Shown here: positions 11,401 to 25,876 of the stretch, in pieces
Numbering within the stretch: the first letter of the stretch is position 1
Layout of the letters: every line of letters begins with the position of its first letter
DNA from: Enterobacter kobei
Lineage (GTDB): Bacteria > Pseudomonadota > Gammaproteobacteria > Enterobacterales > Enterobacteriaceae
NCBI RefSeq assembly: GCF_001729765.1
Contig: NZ_CP017181.1
Coordinates: 1,798,001 to 1,862,000 of the forward strand
Length of the DNA: 64,000 nt
Direction of reading: 5' to 3'
The notes under the pieces: model-generated
Seen by the model: the letters and a program-made list of their open reading frames with translations, nothing else
Databases searched by the model: none
Told to the model about the DNA's origin: nothing
Made by a program: the position numbers and the translations under genes

Positions 11401-11918
11401 GGATACAGATCAAGCAGTGCGCCACGGGTTGCGTATTCCCCGTGCTCCATCACCTGATCGACATGGCGATAGCCGGCACCGTCAAGCTGCTCGCGCAGGG
11501 CATCACGGGACAGGCGCTGGCCTTTTTTCATCACCAGCGCATGACCATGCAGATAGCTGTGCGGACAGACGCGCTGCATCAGGGTATTCACCGGCACAAT
11601 CAGCACACCGCGCTGCATGGTCGGCAACTGGTAGAGCGTCGACAGGCGCGAGGAGATGATCTCCTGATGCGGAGAGAAGCTGTCATACGGCAGCGTTTCC
11701 CAGTCGGCCAGGCTGAACACCAGGCTATCGGTGAACTGGCGGATTTCGTCGTGCAGGCGCAGGGCATTTTGCATATCCGGGGCAACAAGCACCACCGGGC
11801 CGGGGTGTCGTTCAGCAATTTCTGCCACCAGCGTGGCGCACGCCGCGCCCGTAAGTTCACCCAACTGGCGCTGGTCGCCCGCTTTGACAGGCAAGGAATA
11901 ACGATAGTGTTCAGGCAT
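8472..11918 (-). CDS. mfd: Mfd transcription-repair coupling factor
   Basis: A 1148-aa SF2 translocase, the exact length of E. coli Mfd, that removes RNA polymerase stalled at lesions and recruits UvrA. The order is UvrB-like domains 1-2, D3, RNA-polymerase interaction domain (HGVGRYQGMTTLEAG region), helicase motor with Walker A GDVGFGKTEVA, DEEHRFG box, TATPIPRT and RGRVGRS motifs, then the C-terminal D7 autoinhibitory domain. The start at 11918 (MPEHYRYSLPVKAG) matches the family. An upstream in-frame extension to 11969 looks spurious. Confidence 0.97.
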   Translation of the reverse strand: MPEHYRYSLPVKAGDQRQLGELTGAACATLVAEIAERHPGPVVLVAPDMQNALRLHDEIRQFTDSLVFSLADWETLPYDSFSPHQEIISSRLSTLYQLPTMQRGVLIVPVNTLMQRVCPHSYLHGHALVMKKGQRLSRDALREQLDGAGYRHVDQVMEHGEYATRGALLDLYPMGSDQPYRLDFFDDEIDSLRVFDADTQRTLEEVESINLLPAHEFPTDKTAIELFRSQWRDKFDVKRDAEHIYQQVSKGTLPAGIEYWQPLFFNEPLPALFSYFPANTLIVNTGDIDASASRFESETRARFENRGVDPMRPLLPPEALWLRTDELNAELKRWPRIQLKTDSLADKAANTNLAFRTLPDLAVQAQQKSPLDNLRKFLESFTGPVVFSVESEGRREALGELLGRIKVAPKRIQRLSDAAGNGRYLMIGAAEHGFIDTLNNLALICESDLLGERVARRRQDSRRTINPDTLIRNLAELHPGQPIVHLEHGVGRYQGMTTLEAGGIKGEYLMLTYANDAKLYVPVSSLHLISRYAGGAEDNAPLHKLGGDAWARARQKAAEKVRDVAAELLDIYAQRAAKEGFAFKHDKEQYQLFCDSFPFETTPDQAQAINAVLSDMCQPLAMDRLVCGDVGFGKTEVAMRAAFLAVENNKQVAVLVPTTLLAQQHFDNFRDRFANWPVRIEMLSRFRSAKEQTQILEQASEGKIDILIGTHKLLQSDVKWKDLGLLIVDEEHRFGVRHKERIKAMRADVDILTLTATPIPRTLNMAMSGMRDLSIIATPPARRLAVKTFVREYDNLVVREAILREVLRGGQVYYLYNDVENIQKAADRLAELVPEARIAIGHGQMRERELERVMNDFHHQRFNVLVCTTIIETGIDIPTANTIIIERADHFGLAQLHQLRGRVGRSHHQAYAWLLTPHPKAMTTDAQKRLEAIASLEDLGAGFALATHDLEIRGAGELLGEDQSGSMETIGFSLYMELLENAVDALKAGREPSLEDLTSQQTEVELRMPSLLPDDFIPDVNTRLSFYKRIASAKNENELEEIKVELIDRFGLLPDAARNLLDIARLRQQAQKLGIRKLEGNEKGGVIEFAEKNHVNPMWLIGLLQKQPQYFRLDGPTRLKFTQELADRKTRMDWVRNFMRQLEENAVA

Positions 11919-12068
11919 GGCTATGTCAGAGTCTCTTATGGATATACCAACAGTATTGGGGCATATCACTGATACGCAATGTCTTTATTATCCTCGATCG
12001 TTTTACATAAGCAAATTGTAACCGCACGGGGTGACTTTCCGCCCCCAAAACGGGGGGCGGAGAAGGCA

Positions 12069-13142
12069 TTAGCGGGGGGACGGTGACAGGGAGAGCGTTG
12101 ACGGAGGAGAGAAGAAAAGATCGCCAAACAGCGCGGTGGAGAGTTTGCGCACCCCGAGCCCGGCAAGGGTGCAGATAAGCAGGCTGGCAAACGGATAGAC
12201 CAGAATTAAGCCCAGCTCTGCCCAGACCGGCCAGTATGCGGCATTCATCTCGCCAATCAGGAACAGGCTGAAGGCCTCAATGAGGATGCGGTGGGTGGTA
12301 TAGATCGCAATGGTGTTGGAGCCAATCACGTTCAGCAGATTGTTGGGATGCACGGCGTAACGCTGCTCAATACTGTAGAAAAGCTTCATGATCAACACAA
12401 TCGACAGCAGGGAAAGCAGGAGAGAAACGTTAGCAAACCACAGCACCACGGAGACGGCGGCGAACGCCCCTGTCGCCAGCCACGTGCGGCGCAGGTTGAA
12501 ACTTTTCATCCACGCCATCAGCTCTGCGCCATACCACGCTCCGAGGCTGTAGTAGATCATGTTGCGAACTACGCTGTTCATTCCCCACCACGGCAACGGC
12601 AGGAAGTTGATCGCGACGCTCGCCAGTGCCAGCAGCCCGAGAACCGGTAGCTTCCAGCGGCTCAGCAGTTTACACAGCGTGAAGTAGACGACCAGAGCAT
12701 ACAGATACCACAGGCTGGTGCTGGCGGTGAGCATACCGCGTACAAATCCTGAGAGGGAATCGGCGTAGGCCGCGTTCGAGGAGGTGGCAAGCTCACGATC
12801 GGGCGCCAGCCAGGCATTCAGGTGGGTCAATGCCTGCCATTGCAGAATCCCCCACAGGACCAGAACCCAGACAATGCTCCAGATCCGTTTGTCGAGACTG
12901 GTTCGCCAGTTCACCTCATCGATATAACGACGGATCAGATAGCCGGAGATAAAGAAGAATACCGGCATGCGGAATGGGGCGAGGTAGAGATTAAAATAGA
13001 CCCAACATTTCGCGAGAAGGCCGGATAGCGGGTGTTGCAGCCCGCTCAGGTGCGGATAAAAGGTGATGACCGAATGATAGATAACCACCAGGCAGATACA
13101 CAGCCCTTTTATCTGGTTAATCCATAATGCTTTTTGCTTCAT
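12069..13142 (-). CDS. ycfT: YcfT family inner-membrane acyltransferase-3 protein
   Basis: A 357-aa polytopic membrane protein, the same length as E. coli YcfT. It has the acyltransferase-3 signature: IKGLCICLVVIYHS with the conserved His near residue 23, then PVFFFISGYLIRR. About ten hydrophobic segments can be counted. Family members transfer acyl groups to extracytoplasmic carbohydrates, but the substrate of YcfT is unknown. It is divergent from lolC with a 258-bp intergenic region that must hold both promoters. Confidence 0.9.
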   Translation of the reverse strand: MKQKALWINQIKGLCICLVVIYHSVITFYPHLSGLQHPLSGLLAKCWVYFNLYLAPFRMPVFFFISGYLIRRYIDEVNWRTSLDKRIWSIVWVLVLWGILQWQALTHLNAWLAPDRELATSSNAAYADSLSGFVRGMLTASTSLWYLYALVVYFTLCKLLSRWKLPVLGLLALASVAINFLPLPWWGMNSVVRNMIYYSLGAWYGAELMAWMKSFNLRRTWLATGAFAAVSVVLWFANVSLLLSLLSIVLIMKLFYSIEQRYAVHPNNLLNVIGSNTIAIYTTHRILIEAFSLFLIGEMNAAYWPVWAELGLILVYPFASLLICTLAGLGVRKLSTALFGDLFFSPPSTLSLSPSPR

Positions 13143-13349
13143 TGTTCGCGACTACCTTAAATTGCCATAAACGAACGAGCAATTGTTGTGAAATGAAACC
13201 GGGATGTAACGGGTAACAGTCTGTATCAGGAGGTTTTTCGGAAAAGGTGGAGGTTGCGAGGCGACAATTCAGACAATAGCACGCTGATTTATCTGAATTT
13301 TTCAGAAAAATGATTACCAAAGCTTACGGTTTCAGTCATTTACGCTTAA

Positions 13350-16538
<3,189 letters not shown>

Positions 16539-16591
16539 TTACGTCATGATCTAGCGGCTTTTGGGCCGCCAGGTCAAAAGAGGAATGCACT

Positions 16592-17503
16592 ATGTATTAT
16601 GGATTTGATATTGGCGGCACCAAGATTGCGCTCGGCGTATTTGATAAAGACCTCAGGCTGCAGTGGGAAACGCGCGTTCCCACGCCGCGCGAGAGTTACG
16701 ACGAATTTTTAACCGCCATTGCCACGCTGGTGGCGCAAGCAGATGAACGCTTTGGCGTCAAAGGCAGCGTCGGCATTGGTATTCCGGGCATGCCCGAAAC
16801 CGACGACGGCACGCTGTATGCCGCCAACGTACCTGCTGCAAGCGGCAAACCGCTGCGCGCCGATCTCGCTGCCCGCCTTGAACGCGACGTGCGTTTAGAT
16901 AACGATGCCAACTGTTTTGCGCTCTCTGAAGCCTGGGATGATGAATTCCGTCAGTATCCATTGGTCATGGGACTGATCCTCGGCACGGGCGTCGGCGGAG
17001 GGATCGTGATCAACGGTAAGCCCATCACCGGGCGTAGCTATATCACCGGTGAGTTCGGCCATATCCGCTTGCCGGTGGATGCCCTGGACGTTGTCGGGCG
17101 TGAGTTTCCGCTGACCCGCTGCGGCTGCGGCCAGCACGGCTGTATTGAGAACTACCTCTCCGGCCGCGGGTTTGCATGGCTTTACGAACACTTCTATCAT
17201 CAGAAACTTGAGGCCCCTCAAATCATTACCTTGTGGGAGCAAGGGGATGCGCAGGCGCGTGAGCACGTTGAGCGCTATCTGGATCTGCTGGCGGTATGTC
17301 TGGGAAATATTCTCACTATCGTCGACCCGGATCTGCTGGTGATTGGGGGAGGGTTGTCAAACTTCACTGCGATTACGGAACAGTTGTCCGGGCGTTTGCC
17401 CCGACATTTATTGCCGGTTGCACGCGTGCCGCGTATTGAACGTGCGCGACACGGGGACGCAGGAGGCATGCGCGGAGCCGCATTCCTTCATCTCACCGAT
17501 TAG
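16592..17503 (+). CDS. nagK: N-acetyl-D-glucosamine kinase NagK
   Basis: A 303-aa ROK-family sugar kinase that phosphorylates GlcNAc recovered from murein turnover or uptake. It has the ATP-binding motif FDIGGTKI at the N-terminus, the [12 protein letters not shown] substrate loop, [11 protein letters not shown], and the ROK zinc motif [17 protein letters not shown] near residue 180. It sits between lolE and cobB, as in E. coli, only 14 bp before the cobB reading frame. Confidence 0.96.
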   Translation: MYYGFDIGGTKIALGVFDKDLRLQWETRVPTPRESYDEFLTAIATLVAQADERFGVKGSVGIGIPGMPETDDGTLYAANVPAASGKPLRADLAARLERDVRLDNDANCFALSEAWDDEFRQYPLVMGLILGTGVGGGIVINGKPITGRSYITGEFGHIRLPVDALDVVGREFPLTRCGCGQHGCIENYLSGRGFAWLYEHFYHQKLEAPQIITLWEQGDAQAREHVERYLDLLAVCLGNILTIVDPDLLVIGGGLSNFTAITEQLSGRLPRHLLPVARVPRIERARHGDAGGMRGAAFLHLTD

Positions 17504-17517
17504 TTTACGAGGTTTCT

Positions 17518-18339
17518 ATGCTGTCGCGTCGCCAGGGTCGACTCAGCCGTTTTCGCAAAAACAAACGCCGCTTACGTGAGCGCTTGCGTCAGCGGATCTT
17601 TTTCAGAGACAGAATGATGCCAGAAGCGATGGATAAACCCAGAGTGGTGGTGCTGACCGGGGCGGGGATCTCCGCTGAGTCAGGAATTCGAACCTTCCGC
17701 GCGGCGGACGGACTGTGGGAAGAACACCGCGTGGAGGATGTCGCCACGCCGGAAGGTTTTGCCCGCGATCCGGATCTCGTGCAGGCGTTTTACAACGCCC
17801 GCCGTCGCCAGCTGCAGCAGCCTGAGATTGCGCCCAATCCGGCGCATCTGGCGCTGGCGAAGCTGGAAGAGGCGCTGGGGGATCGTTTCCTGCTGGTGAC
17901 GCAGAATATCGACAACCTGCATGAGCGAGCCGGTAACAAAAACATCATCCACATGCACGGTGAGTTGCTCAAAGTTCGCTGTGCCTGGAGCGGCCAGGTG
18001 CTGGACTGGAAAGAGGACGTGCTGCCAGAAGACAAATGTCACTGCTGTCAGTTCCCCGCACGCCTGCGCCCGCACGTGGTGTGGTTCGGCGAGATGCCCC
18101 TGGGGATGGATGATATTTACAGCGCGCTGGCGATGGCAGACGTGTTTATCGCCATTGGTACATCCGGCCATGTTTACCCGGCGGCGGGGTTTGTTCACGA
18201 AGCGCGACTGCACGGCGCCCATACGGTTGAGCTCAATCTGGAGCCAAGCCAGGTGGGCAGCGAGTTTGAAGAGAAACACTACGGTCTGGCAAGCGCGGTC
18301 GTCCCGGAATTTGTCGACAAGCTGCTGAAAGGGCTTTAG
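17518..18339 (+). CDS. cobB: CobB, NAD-dependent protein deacylase (sirtuin)
   Basis: A 273-aa class III sirtuin. It has NAD-binding [26 protein letters not shown] and the catalytic His in HMHGELL, plus zinc cysteines partly replaced as in CobB (RCAWSG and KCHCCQ). Two residues give desuccinylase/deacetylase specificity in this class (Tyr/Arg in the FYNARRRQL region). The start at 17518 includes a basic N-terminal extension ([17 protein letters not shown]) present in the long E. coli form. A shorter internal start at the Met before PEAMDKPR is possible. Confidence 0.95.
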   Translation: MLSRRQGRLSRFRKNKRRLRERLRQRIFFRDRMMPEAMDKPRVVVLTGAGISAESGIRTFRAADGLWEEHRVEDVATPEGFARDPDLVQAFYNARRRQLQQPEIAPNPAHLALAKLEEALGDRFLLVTQNIDNLHERAGNKNIIHMHGELLKVRCAWSGQVLDWKEDVLPEDKCHCCQFPARLRPHVVWFGEMPLGMDDIYSALAMADVFIAIGTSGHVYPAAGFVHEARLHGAHTVELNLEPSQVGSEFEEKHYGLASAVVPEFVDKLLKGL

Positions 18340-18351
18340 CGGCAATGGTGT

Positions 18352-18382
18352 AAAAAGGCACCCGTCCTGCGGGTGCCTGACG
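18352..18382. terminator. Terminator between convergent cobB and chemoreceptor gene
   Basis: An 8-bp stem GGCACCCG / CGGGTGCC with a 5-nt loop. The T-run lies on the minus strand, so it chiefly terminates the chemoreceptor gene, while on the + strand it follows the cobB stop. Confidence 0.8.
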
Positions 18383-18384
18383 AT

Positions 18385-20316
18385 TTACGAATGAAAGAAC
18401 GCCAGCGTCTTCTCCAGCGATTTAGCCTGCTCGTCCAGTGAGAGCGCCGCGGCTGAGATCTGCTGCACCAGAGAGGCGTTCTGCTGGGTTGTGCTGTCCA
18501 TCTGATTCACGGCGGTGCTGACCTGGCTAATCCCCCGATTTTGCTCGTCCAGCGCCTGAACGATATCGTTGATCACCAGATGCACATGCGACACCGCCTC
18601 GATAACCTGTTTCATCATCACGCCGGTTTCATTGACCAGCTCAACGCCTTTGTTGACGCGGCCAGACGATTCGGCAATGAGCTGAGAAATCTCTTTTGCT
18701 GCGTTAGCGCTCCGCTGGGCCAGGTTACGGACTTCACCGGCCACCACCGCAAAACCGCGTCCCTGCTCACCCGCCCGTGCGGCTTCTACGGCAGCGTTTA
18801 GCGCCAGGATATTGGTCTGGAAGGCAATGCCATCGACAATGCTGTTGATCTCACCGATCTTACGCGCGCTGTCATCAATCTCGCCGATCACCGTGACAAC
18901 GTCGTTCACCAGCGTTTCGCCATGTCCGGCGAGGCTGGCGGCGCGGTCGGTCAGCGTGGTCGCTTTGTGCGCATTGTCGGCATTATTCTTCACCGTGGCC
19001 GAAATCTCTTCCATGCTGGCCGCGGTTTCCACAATCGCTGCTGCCTGCTCCTCGGTTCGCGAGGCAAGGTCAAGGTTACCTGCCGAAATCTCGCTGGTGC
19101 CACCCCGCACGGAATGGCTGGCATCGCTGATGTTGTCGACGATGCGTTTGAGCTGCATCTGCATGGTGTGCAGGGCGTAAAAAATACTGCGAGTATCTCC
19201 CGCGCGCACCGGAATTGTATTGTTCAGCTCCCCGCGGGCGACGGCCAGGGCAATTCCGGCGGCGTCAGAAGGTTCGCCACCCACCGGTCGGTCAACTTTA
19301 CGCGTAAAGATTTGCGCCATGACCAGGCTCACCACTACGATACTGAGCACCATAAGGACAATGGCTTTCAGCAAAAATGCACGCGCCTCGGCCATCACCT
19401 CACTGACCGGAGTGACGATGGCCAGCTTCCACGGCGTCTGGCTGTTACCAATTGCAATATCCTGCCAGGTAATAAATGCCTCCTCATTCAGCAGTGGATC
19501 GTTTTCCCGGATGACATCATGGCCCGTTATCTTCCCCGCGTAAGGCTTTCCGGTGGCCTGTTTGTCCGGGCTGAATACCACTTTATTTTCCGCTGAGAGG
19601 AGCAGGGCATAGCCAGTCCCGTTCCACGGTTTTATTGCCCCAGTCATGGCTTGCAGCGTGGCGAGTGAAAAGTCAGAGGTGACCGATCCCAGAAACTTAC
19701 CGTCAGCCATAATGGGGGCGGCAATGGAGGTAAGCATGACGTCTACGCCATTGTAGGGGTAGATATAGGGTTCGATGATCACCTCTTTTTGCCGTTGCTT
19801 CGGCAGCAGGTAATAATCGCCGCTGCCGGGTGTTTCCAGGTCCGTCAGCAGGTGCAGTGCGGGTTTGCCAGAGGCATCGCGGTCGACATAGCGGGCATAG
19901 CGTCCGGCAGGATCCTCTCCGCTCTGTCCGGCAAAGGCGGCATCCTGATGGTCAAACGCGTTGGGCTCAAAAGCCATCGACATGGAGAGAAACTGCGGGT
20001 GGGCCGCAAGATAATGGATCAGCAGTTGGTTGAGACTTTGGCGATCGGAGATGCCCGCATCCCGCAGCGCCAGGGCACTGTTGCCCATATCCCTGGCGGC
20101 AGCCAGCGCGGAATCCATCTCCTTACTGACCTGCAAAGACTGCACCTCAGCAATCTGGCGGATATGTTTTTTGGCCAGACTGTCCTGCTGCGCCATCCAC
20201 TGCCACATCATAAAACCAATCGTGGCGGTAAAGCCCACCGTCACGGTGAGAAAAATGGACAATAGCATTAACGTTTTGACGCTCATTTTTGATCTTCGGA
20301 CCTTGGCGTTTTGCAT
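18385..20316 (-). CDS. Methyl-accepting chemotaxis protein with periplasmic Cache-type sensor
   Basis: A 643-aa chemoreceptor: TM1 near residues 12-35, a periplasmic ligand domain of about 270 residues of double-Cache type, TM2 near [20 protein letters not shown], a HAMP segment, then the cytoplasmic signalling hairpin with the invariant tip ([20 protein letters not shown] and [18 protein letters not shown]). There is no C-terminal NWETF-type CheR tether, so methylation probably depends on other receptors. GGGAGA precedes the ATG at 20316. It is absent from this place in E. coli, so it is an accessory receptor of unknown ligand. Confidence 0.93.
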   Translation of the reverse strand: MQNAKVRRSKMSVKTLMLLSIFLTVTVGFTATIGFMMWQWMAQQDSLAKKHIRQIAEVQSLQVSKEMDSALAAARDMGNSALALRDAGISDRQSLNQLLIHYLAAHPQFLSMSMAFEPNAFDHQDAAFAGQSGEDPAGRYARYVDRDASGKPALHLLTDLETPGSGDYYLLPKQRQKEVIIEPYIYPYNGVDVMLTSIAAPIMADGKFLGSVTSDFSLATLQAMTGAIKPWNGTGYALLLSAENKVVFSPDKQATGKPYAGKITGHDVIRENDPLLNEEAFITWQDIAIGNSQTPWKLAIVTPVSEVMAEARAFLLKAIVLMVLSIVVVSLVMAQIFTRKVDRPVGGEPSDAAGIALAVARGELNNTIPVRAGDTRSIFYALHTMQMQLKRIVDNISDASHSVRGGTSEISAGNLDLASRTEEQAAAIVETAASMEEISATVKNNADNAHKATTLTDRAASLAGHGETLVNDVVTVIGEIDDSARKIGEINSIVDGIAFQTNILALNAAVEAARAGEQGRGFAVVAGEVRNLAQRSANAAKEISQLIAESSGRVNKGVELVNETGVMMKQVIEAVSHVHLVINDIVQALDEQNRGISQVSTAVNQMDSTTQQNASLVQQISAAALSLDEQAKSLEKTLAFFHS

Positions 20317-20553
20317 TCTTATCTCCCGTAATCGTGTGCGTGTCGGTCAGGCACATATTACTTATCGGATATATCACTCTCTTTCTGTAGAGTACCGGGA
20401 GTATTTAATTTAAATTCTGAGAATATAAACCCTGTTAATTAGTGTGGATGCTTTTATTTTGTGCATTCAATCAAAATAGTGCTCGATAATGCTCGTTATC
20501 GTCGTGTAGAAAGAGGATGCTAATAAATATTAAGTGGTAGAGGAGGATGGGAT

Positions 20554-21783
20554 ATGTACGGATTTATCGCCAGACAACCCATTTTTAACCCGGAGATGAA
20601 GACGGTCGCCTATGAACTGCTCTTCAGAGAGGGAATGACAAACCGTTTTCCGGATGTCTCGGCGGAATATGCGACATCCAGAATGATATCAGATCAGTTT
20701 TTATGTGTACCCGCGCAACGGATCGCCGGGGAGCACACGTCGTTTATTAATTTTCCCTCCCGGATGGTCATCGACCGGAGCGGAGAAGCGCTCGATAAAG
20801 AGAGCGTGGTCATTGAGATACTGGAAGATGCGGTTCCGGGGGCTGAGCTGTTGCAGGCCGTCAGAGAGATGAATGCGCACGGCTACCACTTCGCGCTCGA
20901 TGATTTCACCCTCGCTCCGGAATGGGATGCGTTTTTACCTTATATTTCGGTTCTGAAATTCGATATCAGAAATTATACCTTAGCGCAAATTAAACAGTAT
21001 CTGGCATCGCGTAAGAACGAGACCGCACATATAAAATATCTCGCTGAAAAAATTGAGACTAAAGAGGAATTTATTCGATTCAGAGATGAAGGATTTTCTC
21101 TGTTTCAGGGTTATTTTTTCTGCCGTCCGGAGATGATTAAATATAAACGTTTATCGCAAAATCAGCTTGCGATTTTCCGCCTGCAAATGGAAATCGGACG
21201 TAATAAACCTGATTATCGCATTATCGAATCGCTGATAAAAAGTGATCTCACCCTCTCCTGGAAAATTATGCGCTACATGAAGCACACGGCATTTAAACAT
21301 GTTGGTGCCTGTAATTTCAGCAAGTTAACCCTAAGTGAGGTACTCCGCTATCTTGGGGAGAATCAGCTGAGACGGTTCGTTGCCGTCGTGGTCCTGGCGA
21401 GTGCGGACAATGACACCGTCAGCGAGCTTTATCCGTTGAGCATGATGCGTGGTAAATTCTGCGAATTGATCGCAGAGGCGATAAACGAACCGACGCTGGC
21501 TGAAAATGCTTTTCTGTGCGGCCTGTTCTCGCTGCTGGATACTCTCCTTGAACTGCCGATGACCGAGTTGATGAAGCAGATTGCGGTGCCGCAGAGCGTG
21601 AGCAACGCACTGTGCCATCAGGAGGGGCAGCTAGCTGATATGATCGCACTCTGTCGTTACTACGAGCAGCAGCAGTGGGAGGAGGCGACAAGACTGAGTC
21701 GCGCACTGGGGCTGTCGGATGATGATGTGGTCGAGGCGATGAGAAGGGCGACGATTTGGGCTGGCGAGAATGCGGCCAGTTAA
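20554..21783 (+). CDS. EAL-HDOD (YuxH-type) signalling protein, probably non-catalytic EAL
   Basis: A 409-aa protein with an N-terminal EAL domain (about 1-200) and a C-terminal HDOD domain (about 205-400), the architecture of YuxH/CdgJ proteins. The EAL motif itself reads YELLFR, and the DDFG metal motif reads DDFT, so c-di-GMP hydrolysis is unlikely. A sensing or scaffolding role is more probable (inference). The HDOD region includes IIESLIKSDLTLSWKIMRYM and LRRFVAVVVLAS. Relatives influence motility. A strong AGAGGAGG-like site precedes the ATG. The gene diverges from the chemoreceptor gene across 237 bp, suggesting linked control of motility. Confidence 0.88.
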   Translation: MYGFIARQPIFNPEMKTVAYELLFREGMTNRFPDVSAEYATSRMISDQFLCVPAQRIAGEHTSFINFPSRMVIDRSGEALDKESVVIEILEDAVPGAELLQAVREMNAHGYHFALDDFTLAPEWDAFLPYISVLKFDIRNYTLAQIKQYLASRKNETAHIKYLAEKIETKEEFIRFRDEGFSLFQGYFFCRPEMIKYKRLSQNQLAIFRLQMEIGRNKPDYRIIESLIKSDLTLSWKIMRYMKHTAFKHVGACNFSKLTLSEVLRYLGENQLRRFVAVVVLASADNDTVSELYPLSMMRGKFCELIAEAINEPTLAENAFLCGLFSLLDTLLELPMTELMKQIAVPQSVSNALCHQEGQLADMIALCRYYEQQQWEEATRLSRALGLSDDDVVEAMRRATIWAGENAAS

Positions 21784-21786
21784 TGC

Positions 21787-21816
21787 TTCCTCACGCCGTT
21801 AGCACGGCGTGAGGAA
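21787..21816. terminator. Hairpin between convergent EAL-HDOD gene and potD
   Basis: A perfect 13-bp stem (TTCCTCACGCCGT / ACGGCGTGAGGAA) with loop TAGC. Only short A/T runs flank it, so termination efficiency is uncertain, but it is ideally placed for both converging genes. Confidence 0.7.
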
Positions 21817-21830
21817 TAGCGCGATGCCGT

Positions 21831-22865
21831 TTATCGGCCCGCTTTTAGTTTCTGGTAATACTCTTCGTAGAGGCGGCTGGCGTCACCAACGTCGTTCTGC
21901 CATTCCCCTTTGCTGATGGTGTCGGCATCCGGATAGAGTGACTTATCGTTAGCCACTTCAGGCTTCAGCAGCTTGCGTGCCGCGAGGTTCGGTGTCGGGT
22001 AGCCAATCGTTTCGGCAACCTGCTTCGCCACGTCCGGGCGCAGCAGGAAGTTAATCAGCTTCAGCGCACCCTCCACGTTTTTGGCATTGGCAGGGATCGC
22101 GAGGCTATCCATCCAGAAGATCCCGCCTTCTTTCGGCCACACTACCTCCAGCGGCGTACCGGCCCAACGGGCAACATACGCGGAGCCGTTCCACACCATG
22201 CCCAGATTCACTTCGCCTTCCATATACGGGTTTGCCGGGTTATCAGAGTTAAATGCCGCAACGTTAGGCATCAGCTTTTTCAGCTCGTTATAGGCCGCTT
22301 CAATATCTTTTGGGTCCGTCGTATTGCCGGAGTAGCCGAGCTTACGCAGCGCTACCTGGAACACTTCGCGCGCGTCGTCGGTTAACAGCAGGCTGCCTTT
22401 GTATTCCGGTTTCCACAGATCGGCCCAGCTTGTAACGGTTTTCGGATCGATAGCCTCGCTGTTGACACCAATTGCGGTTGCGCCCCAGATGTAAGGAATG
22501 GAGTAGTCGTTATTCGGGTCAAACGGCTTGTTGAGCATCTCCGGATCGAGATTGTTGAAGTGAGTGAGCTTCGTTTTATCGATCTTCTGAATCATGCCCT
22601 CTTTGCGCATTTTGTCGACAAAGTAGGTAGACGGCACCACCAGATCATATGCGCCGTCTTTGTAGGTTTTGAGCTTGGCATACATGGTTTCATTCGACTC
22701 GTAGGTCGAGTAGATGACCTTGATGCCCGTCTCTTTCGTAAACTGTTCCAGCAGGCCCGGTGGCACATACTCGGTCCAGTTATAGAAGTAGAGCGTTTTA
22801 CCGTCATCAGCGTGCGCGGCACCCATGCCAAGTACCAGTGCCGCAGCGGCGAGCATTTTTTTCAT
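21831..22865 (-). CDS. potD: PotD, spermidine/putrescine-binding periplasmic protein
   Basis: A 344-aa substrate-binding protein of the PotABCD importer. The signal peptide ends GAAHA, and the mature part starts DDGKTLYFYNWTEYVPPG, typical of PotD/PotF. Polyamine-ring residues such as the Trp/Tyr in FYNWTEY are present. The start overlaps the end of potC by 4 nt (ATGA). E. coli PotD is 348 aa. Confidence 0.97.
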   Translation of the reverse strand: MKKMLAAAALVLGMGAAHADDGKTLYFYNWTEYVPPGLLEQFTKETGIKVIYSTYESNETMYAKLKTYKDGAYDLVVPSTYFVDKMRKEGMIQKIDKTKLTHFNNLDPEMLNKPFDPNNDYSIPYIWGATAIGVNSEAIDPKTVTSWADLWKPEYKGSLLLTDDAREVFQVALRKLGYSGNTTDPKDIEAAYNELKKLMPNVAAFNSDNPANPYMEGEVNLGMVWNGSAYVARWAGTPLEVVWPKEGGIFWMDSLAIPANAKNVEGALKLINFLLRPDVAKQVAETIGYPTPNLAARKLLKPEVANDKSLYPDADTISKGEWQNDVGDASRLYEEYYQKLKAGR

Positions 22866-23653
22866 TTCATTGTCCCCTGAGATTTTGTTTTATCACGAGC
22901 AATAATCTGGCTGGCAATCACCAGAACCAGCGAAAACACCAACAGAATGGTCGCCAGCGCGTTCACTTCAGGTGAGACGCCGACTTTGACCATCGAATAG
23001 ATCTTCAGTGGCAGGATTTCGTAACTCGGCCCGGTCACGAACGAAGAAACAACCACGTCATCCATCGACAGCGTAAAGCTGAGTAGCCATCCTGCGGCTA
23101 CCGCGGGCATCGCCAGCGGCAGAATGATTTTGCGCAGGATGGTCATCTCGCTGGCCCCCAGATCTTTCGCCGCCTCAAGCATACGCACGTCAAACCCTTT
23201 CAGACGTGCAAAGACGGTAACCACCACAAACGGAAGGCAGAAGGTGATGTGGGAAAACAGCAGCGACCAGAAGCCAAGCTGAATGCCCAGCAGCATAAAC
23301 AGCACCAGCAGCGAAATCGCCATCACGATATCCGGCGACATCATTACCACAAACAGCATGCCGCTGACGAACGGCTTACCGCGAAAGCGATAGCGATACA
23401 ATGCCACCGCGGTGAGGGAACCGATCAGCGTGGCGAAGGTGGCGGAGAAAATCGCCATCGTCAGCGAGTGCTGAGCGGCCTGCAGCAGACTGTCATTATT
23501 CATCAGCAGGCTGTACCAGTTGGTGGTAAAGCCCTGCCAGTTGATGCCGAAGCGTGAACTGTTAAACGAATTCACGATCAAAATGATAATCGGAATATAA
23601 AGGTAAGCGTAAATGGCGGTCATAAAACCGCCGCGAAGCAGTCGACCGATCAT
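22862..23653 (-). CDS. potC: PotC, spermidine/putrescine ABC transporter permease
   Basis: A 263-aa inner-membrane permease with six TM segments and the binding-protein-dependent transport EAA loop ([24 protein letters not shown]). The 5' end overlaps potB by 4 nt and the 3' end overlaps potD, as in the E. coli operon. Confidence 0.97.
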   Translation of the reverse strand: MIGRLLRGGFMTAIYAYLYIPIIILIVNSFNSSRFGINWQGFTTNWYSLLMNNDSLLQAAQHSLTMAIFSATFATLIGSLTAVALYRYRFRGKPFVSGMLFVVMMSPDIVMAISLLVLFMLLGIQLGFWSLLFSHITFCLPFVVVTVFARLKGFDVRMLEAAKDLGASEMTILRKIILPLAMPAVAAGWLLSFTLSMDDVVVSSFVTGPSYEILPLKIYSMVKVGVSPEVNALATILLVFSLVLVIASQIIARDKTKSQGTMK

Positions 23654-24490
23654 TCGAGTTCCACCTTTTTATTCAGCAATCGTGAGGCCCGCCAGTAGAC
23701 CAGCAGCATCAGCCCCATTACCACCGTCAGCGTAATGCTGGTCGCGGATCCGAACGGCCAGTCGCGGATGTTCAGGAACTGGCTCTTGATCACGTTACCA
23801 ATCAGCAGGTTTTTTGCTCCGCCCATGAGATCTGACACGTAGAACAGCCCCATTGCCGGGAGCATCACCAGCAGACAACCGGCGATAATGCCGGGCATGG
23901 TCAGTGGAATGATAATGCGGATAAAGGTTTGCAGCTTGTTAGCACCCAGATCTTTTGCCGCTTCCAGCAGCGGTTTATCGAGCTTCTCGATGCTGGAGTA
24001 GAGCGGCATCACCATAAACGGCAGCAGAATATAGACAAGGCCAATAATCACCGCACCCGGAGTAAACATGATGCGTACAGGGGTATCAATCACCCCCAGC
24101 CACAGCAGAAACGCGTTGAGGTAGCCTTTGGTGCTCAGGAAGATTTTTAACCCGTAGATGCGAATCAGCGAATTGGTCCAGAACGGCACAATCAACAGAA
24201 ACAGCAAAAGCGGGCGCACCTTTTGTGGCAGCCCGGCCAGGAACCATGCGAAAGGATACCCCAGTAGCAGGCAGGTGACGGTAGCAATCAGCGCCATATT
24301 CAGCGAGTGCAGAAGCACGTCAAAATAGAGCGGGTCGAGCAGGCGCGCGTAGTTATCCAGCGTAAAGACCAGCTTAACGAAGTGGGCATCGTCGCGTGTC
24401 AGAAAGCTGGTGGCGATGATCATCAGGTTGGGTAAAAAGACAAATAACACAAGCCAACCGAGGATAGTGGTAATCACCACCTTCTGGAAT

Positions 24491-24507
<17 letters not shown>
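23650..24507 (-). CDS. potB: PotB, spermidine/putrescine ABC transporter permease
   Basis: A 285-aa permease with an EAA loop ([24 protein letters not shown]). The start [11 protein letters not shown] at 24507 matches E. coli PotB. Four extra in-frame codons upstream are unlikely to be used. It overlaps the 3' end of potA by 17 nt, so translation is probably coupled. Confidence 0.96.
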
Positions 24508-25618
<1,111 letters not shown>

Positions 25619-25876
25619 TGTCCCATATAGACGCCTCAGGCAGCAGGCCGAAGCGGGGTTTGTGTGTAACCACCTTGGTGACTCGTAATGAGGGCGGACA
25701 TTCTACGGCAAACCTCGGGAATCGCCAATCCTTGTCACTGATTCATAAGCTACATTTACTAACGCAGAACGATATAAACGGAAAATATTCTCGTTTGCGG
25801 GATAAAAGTGACCTGACGCAATATTTGCGTTTTGATGCTTATTGATAATGTTGTCACAAAAAGTGAGGGTGACTGC

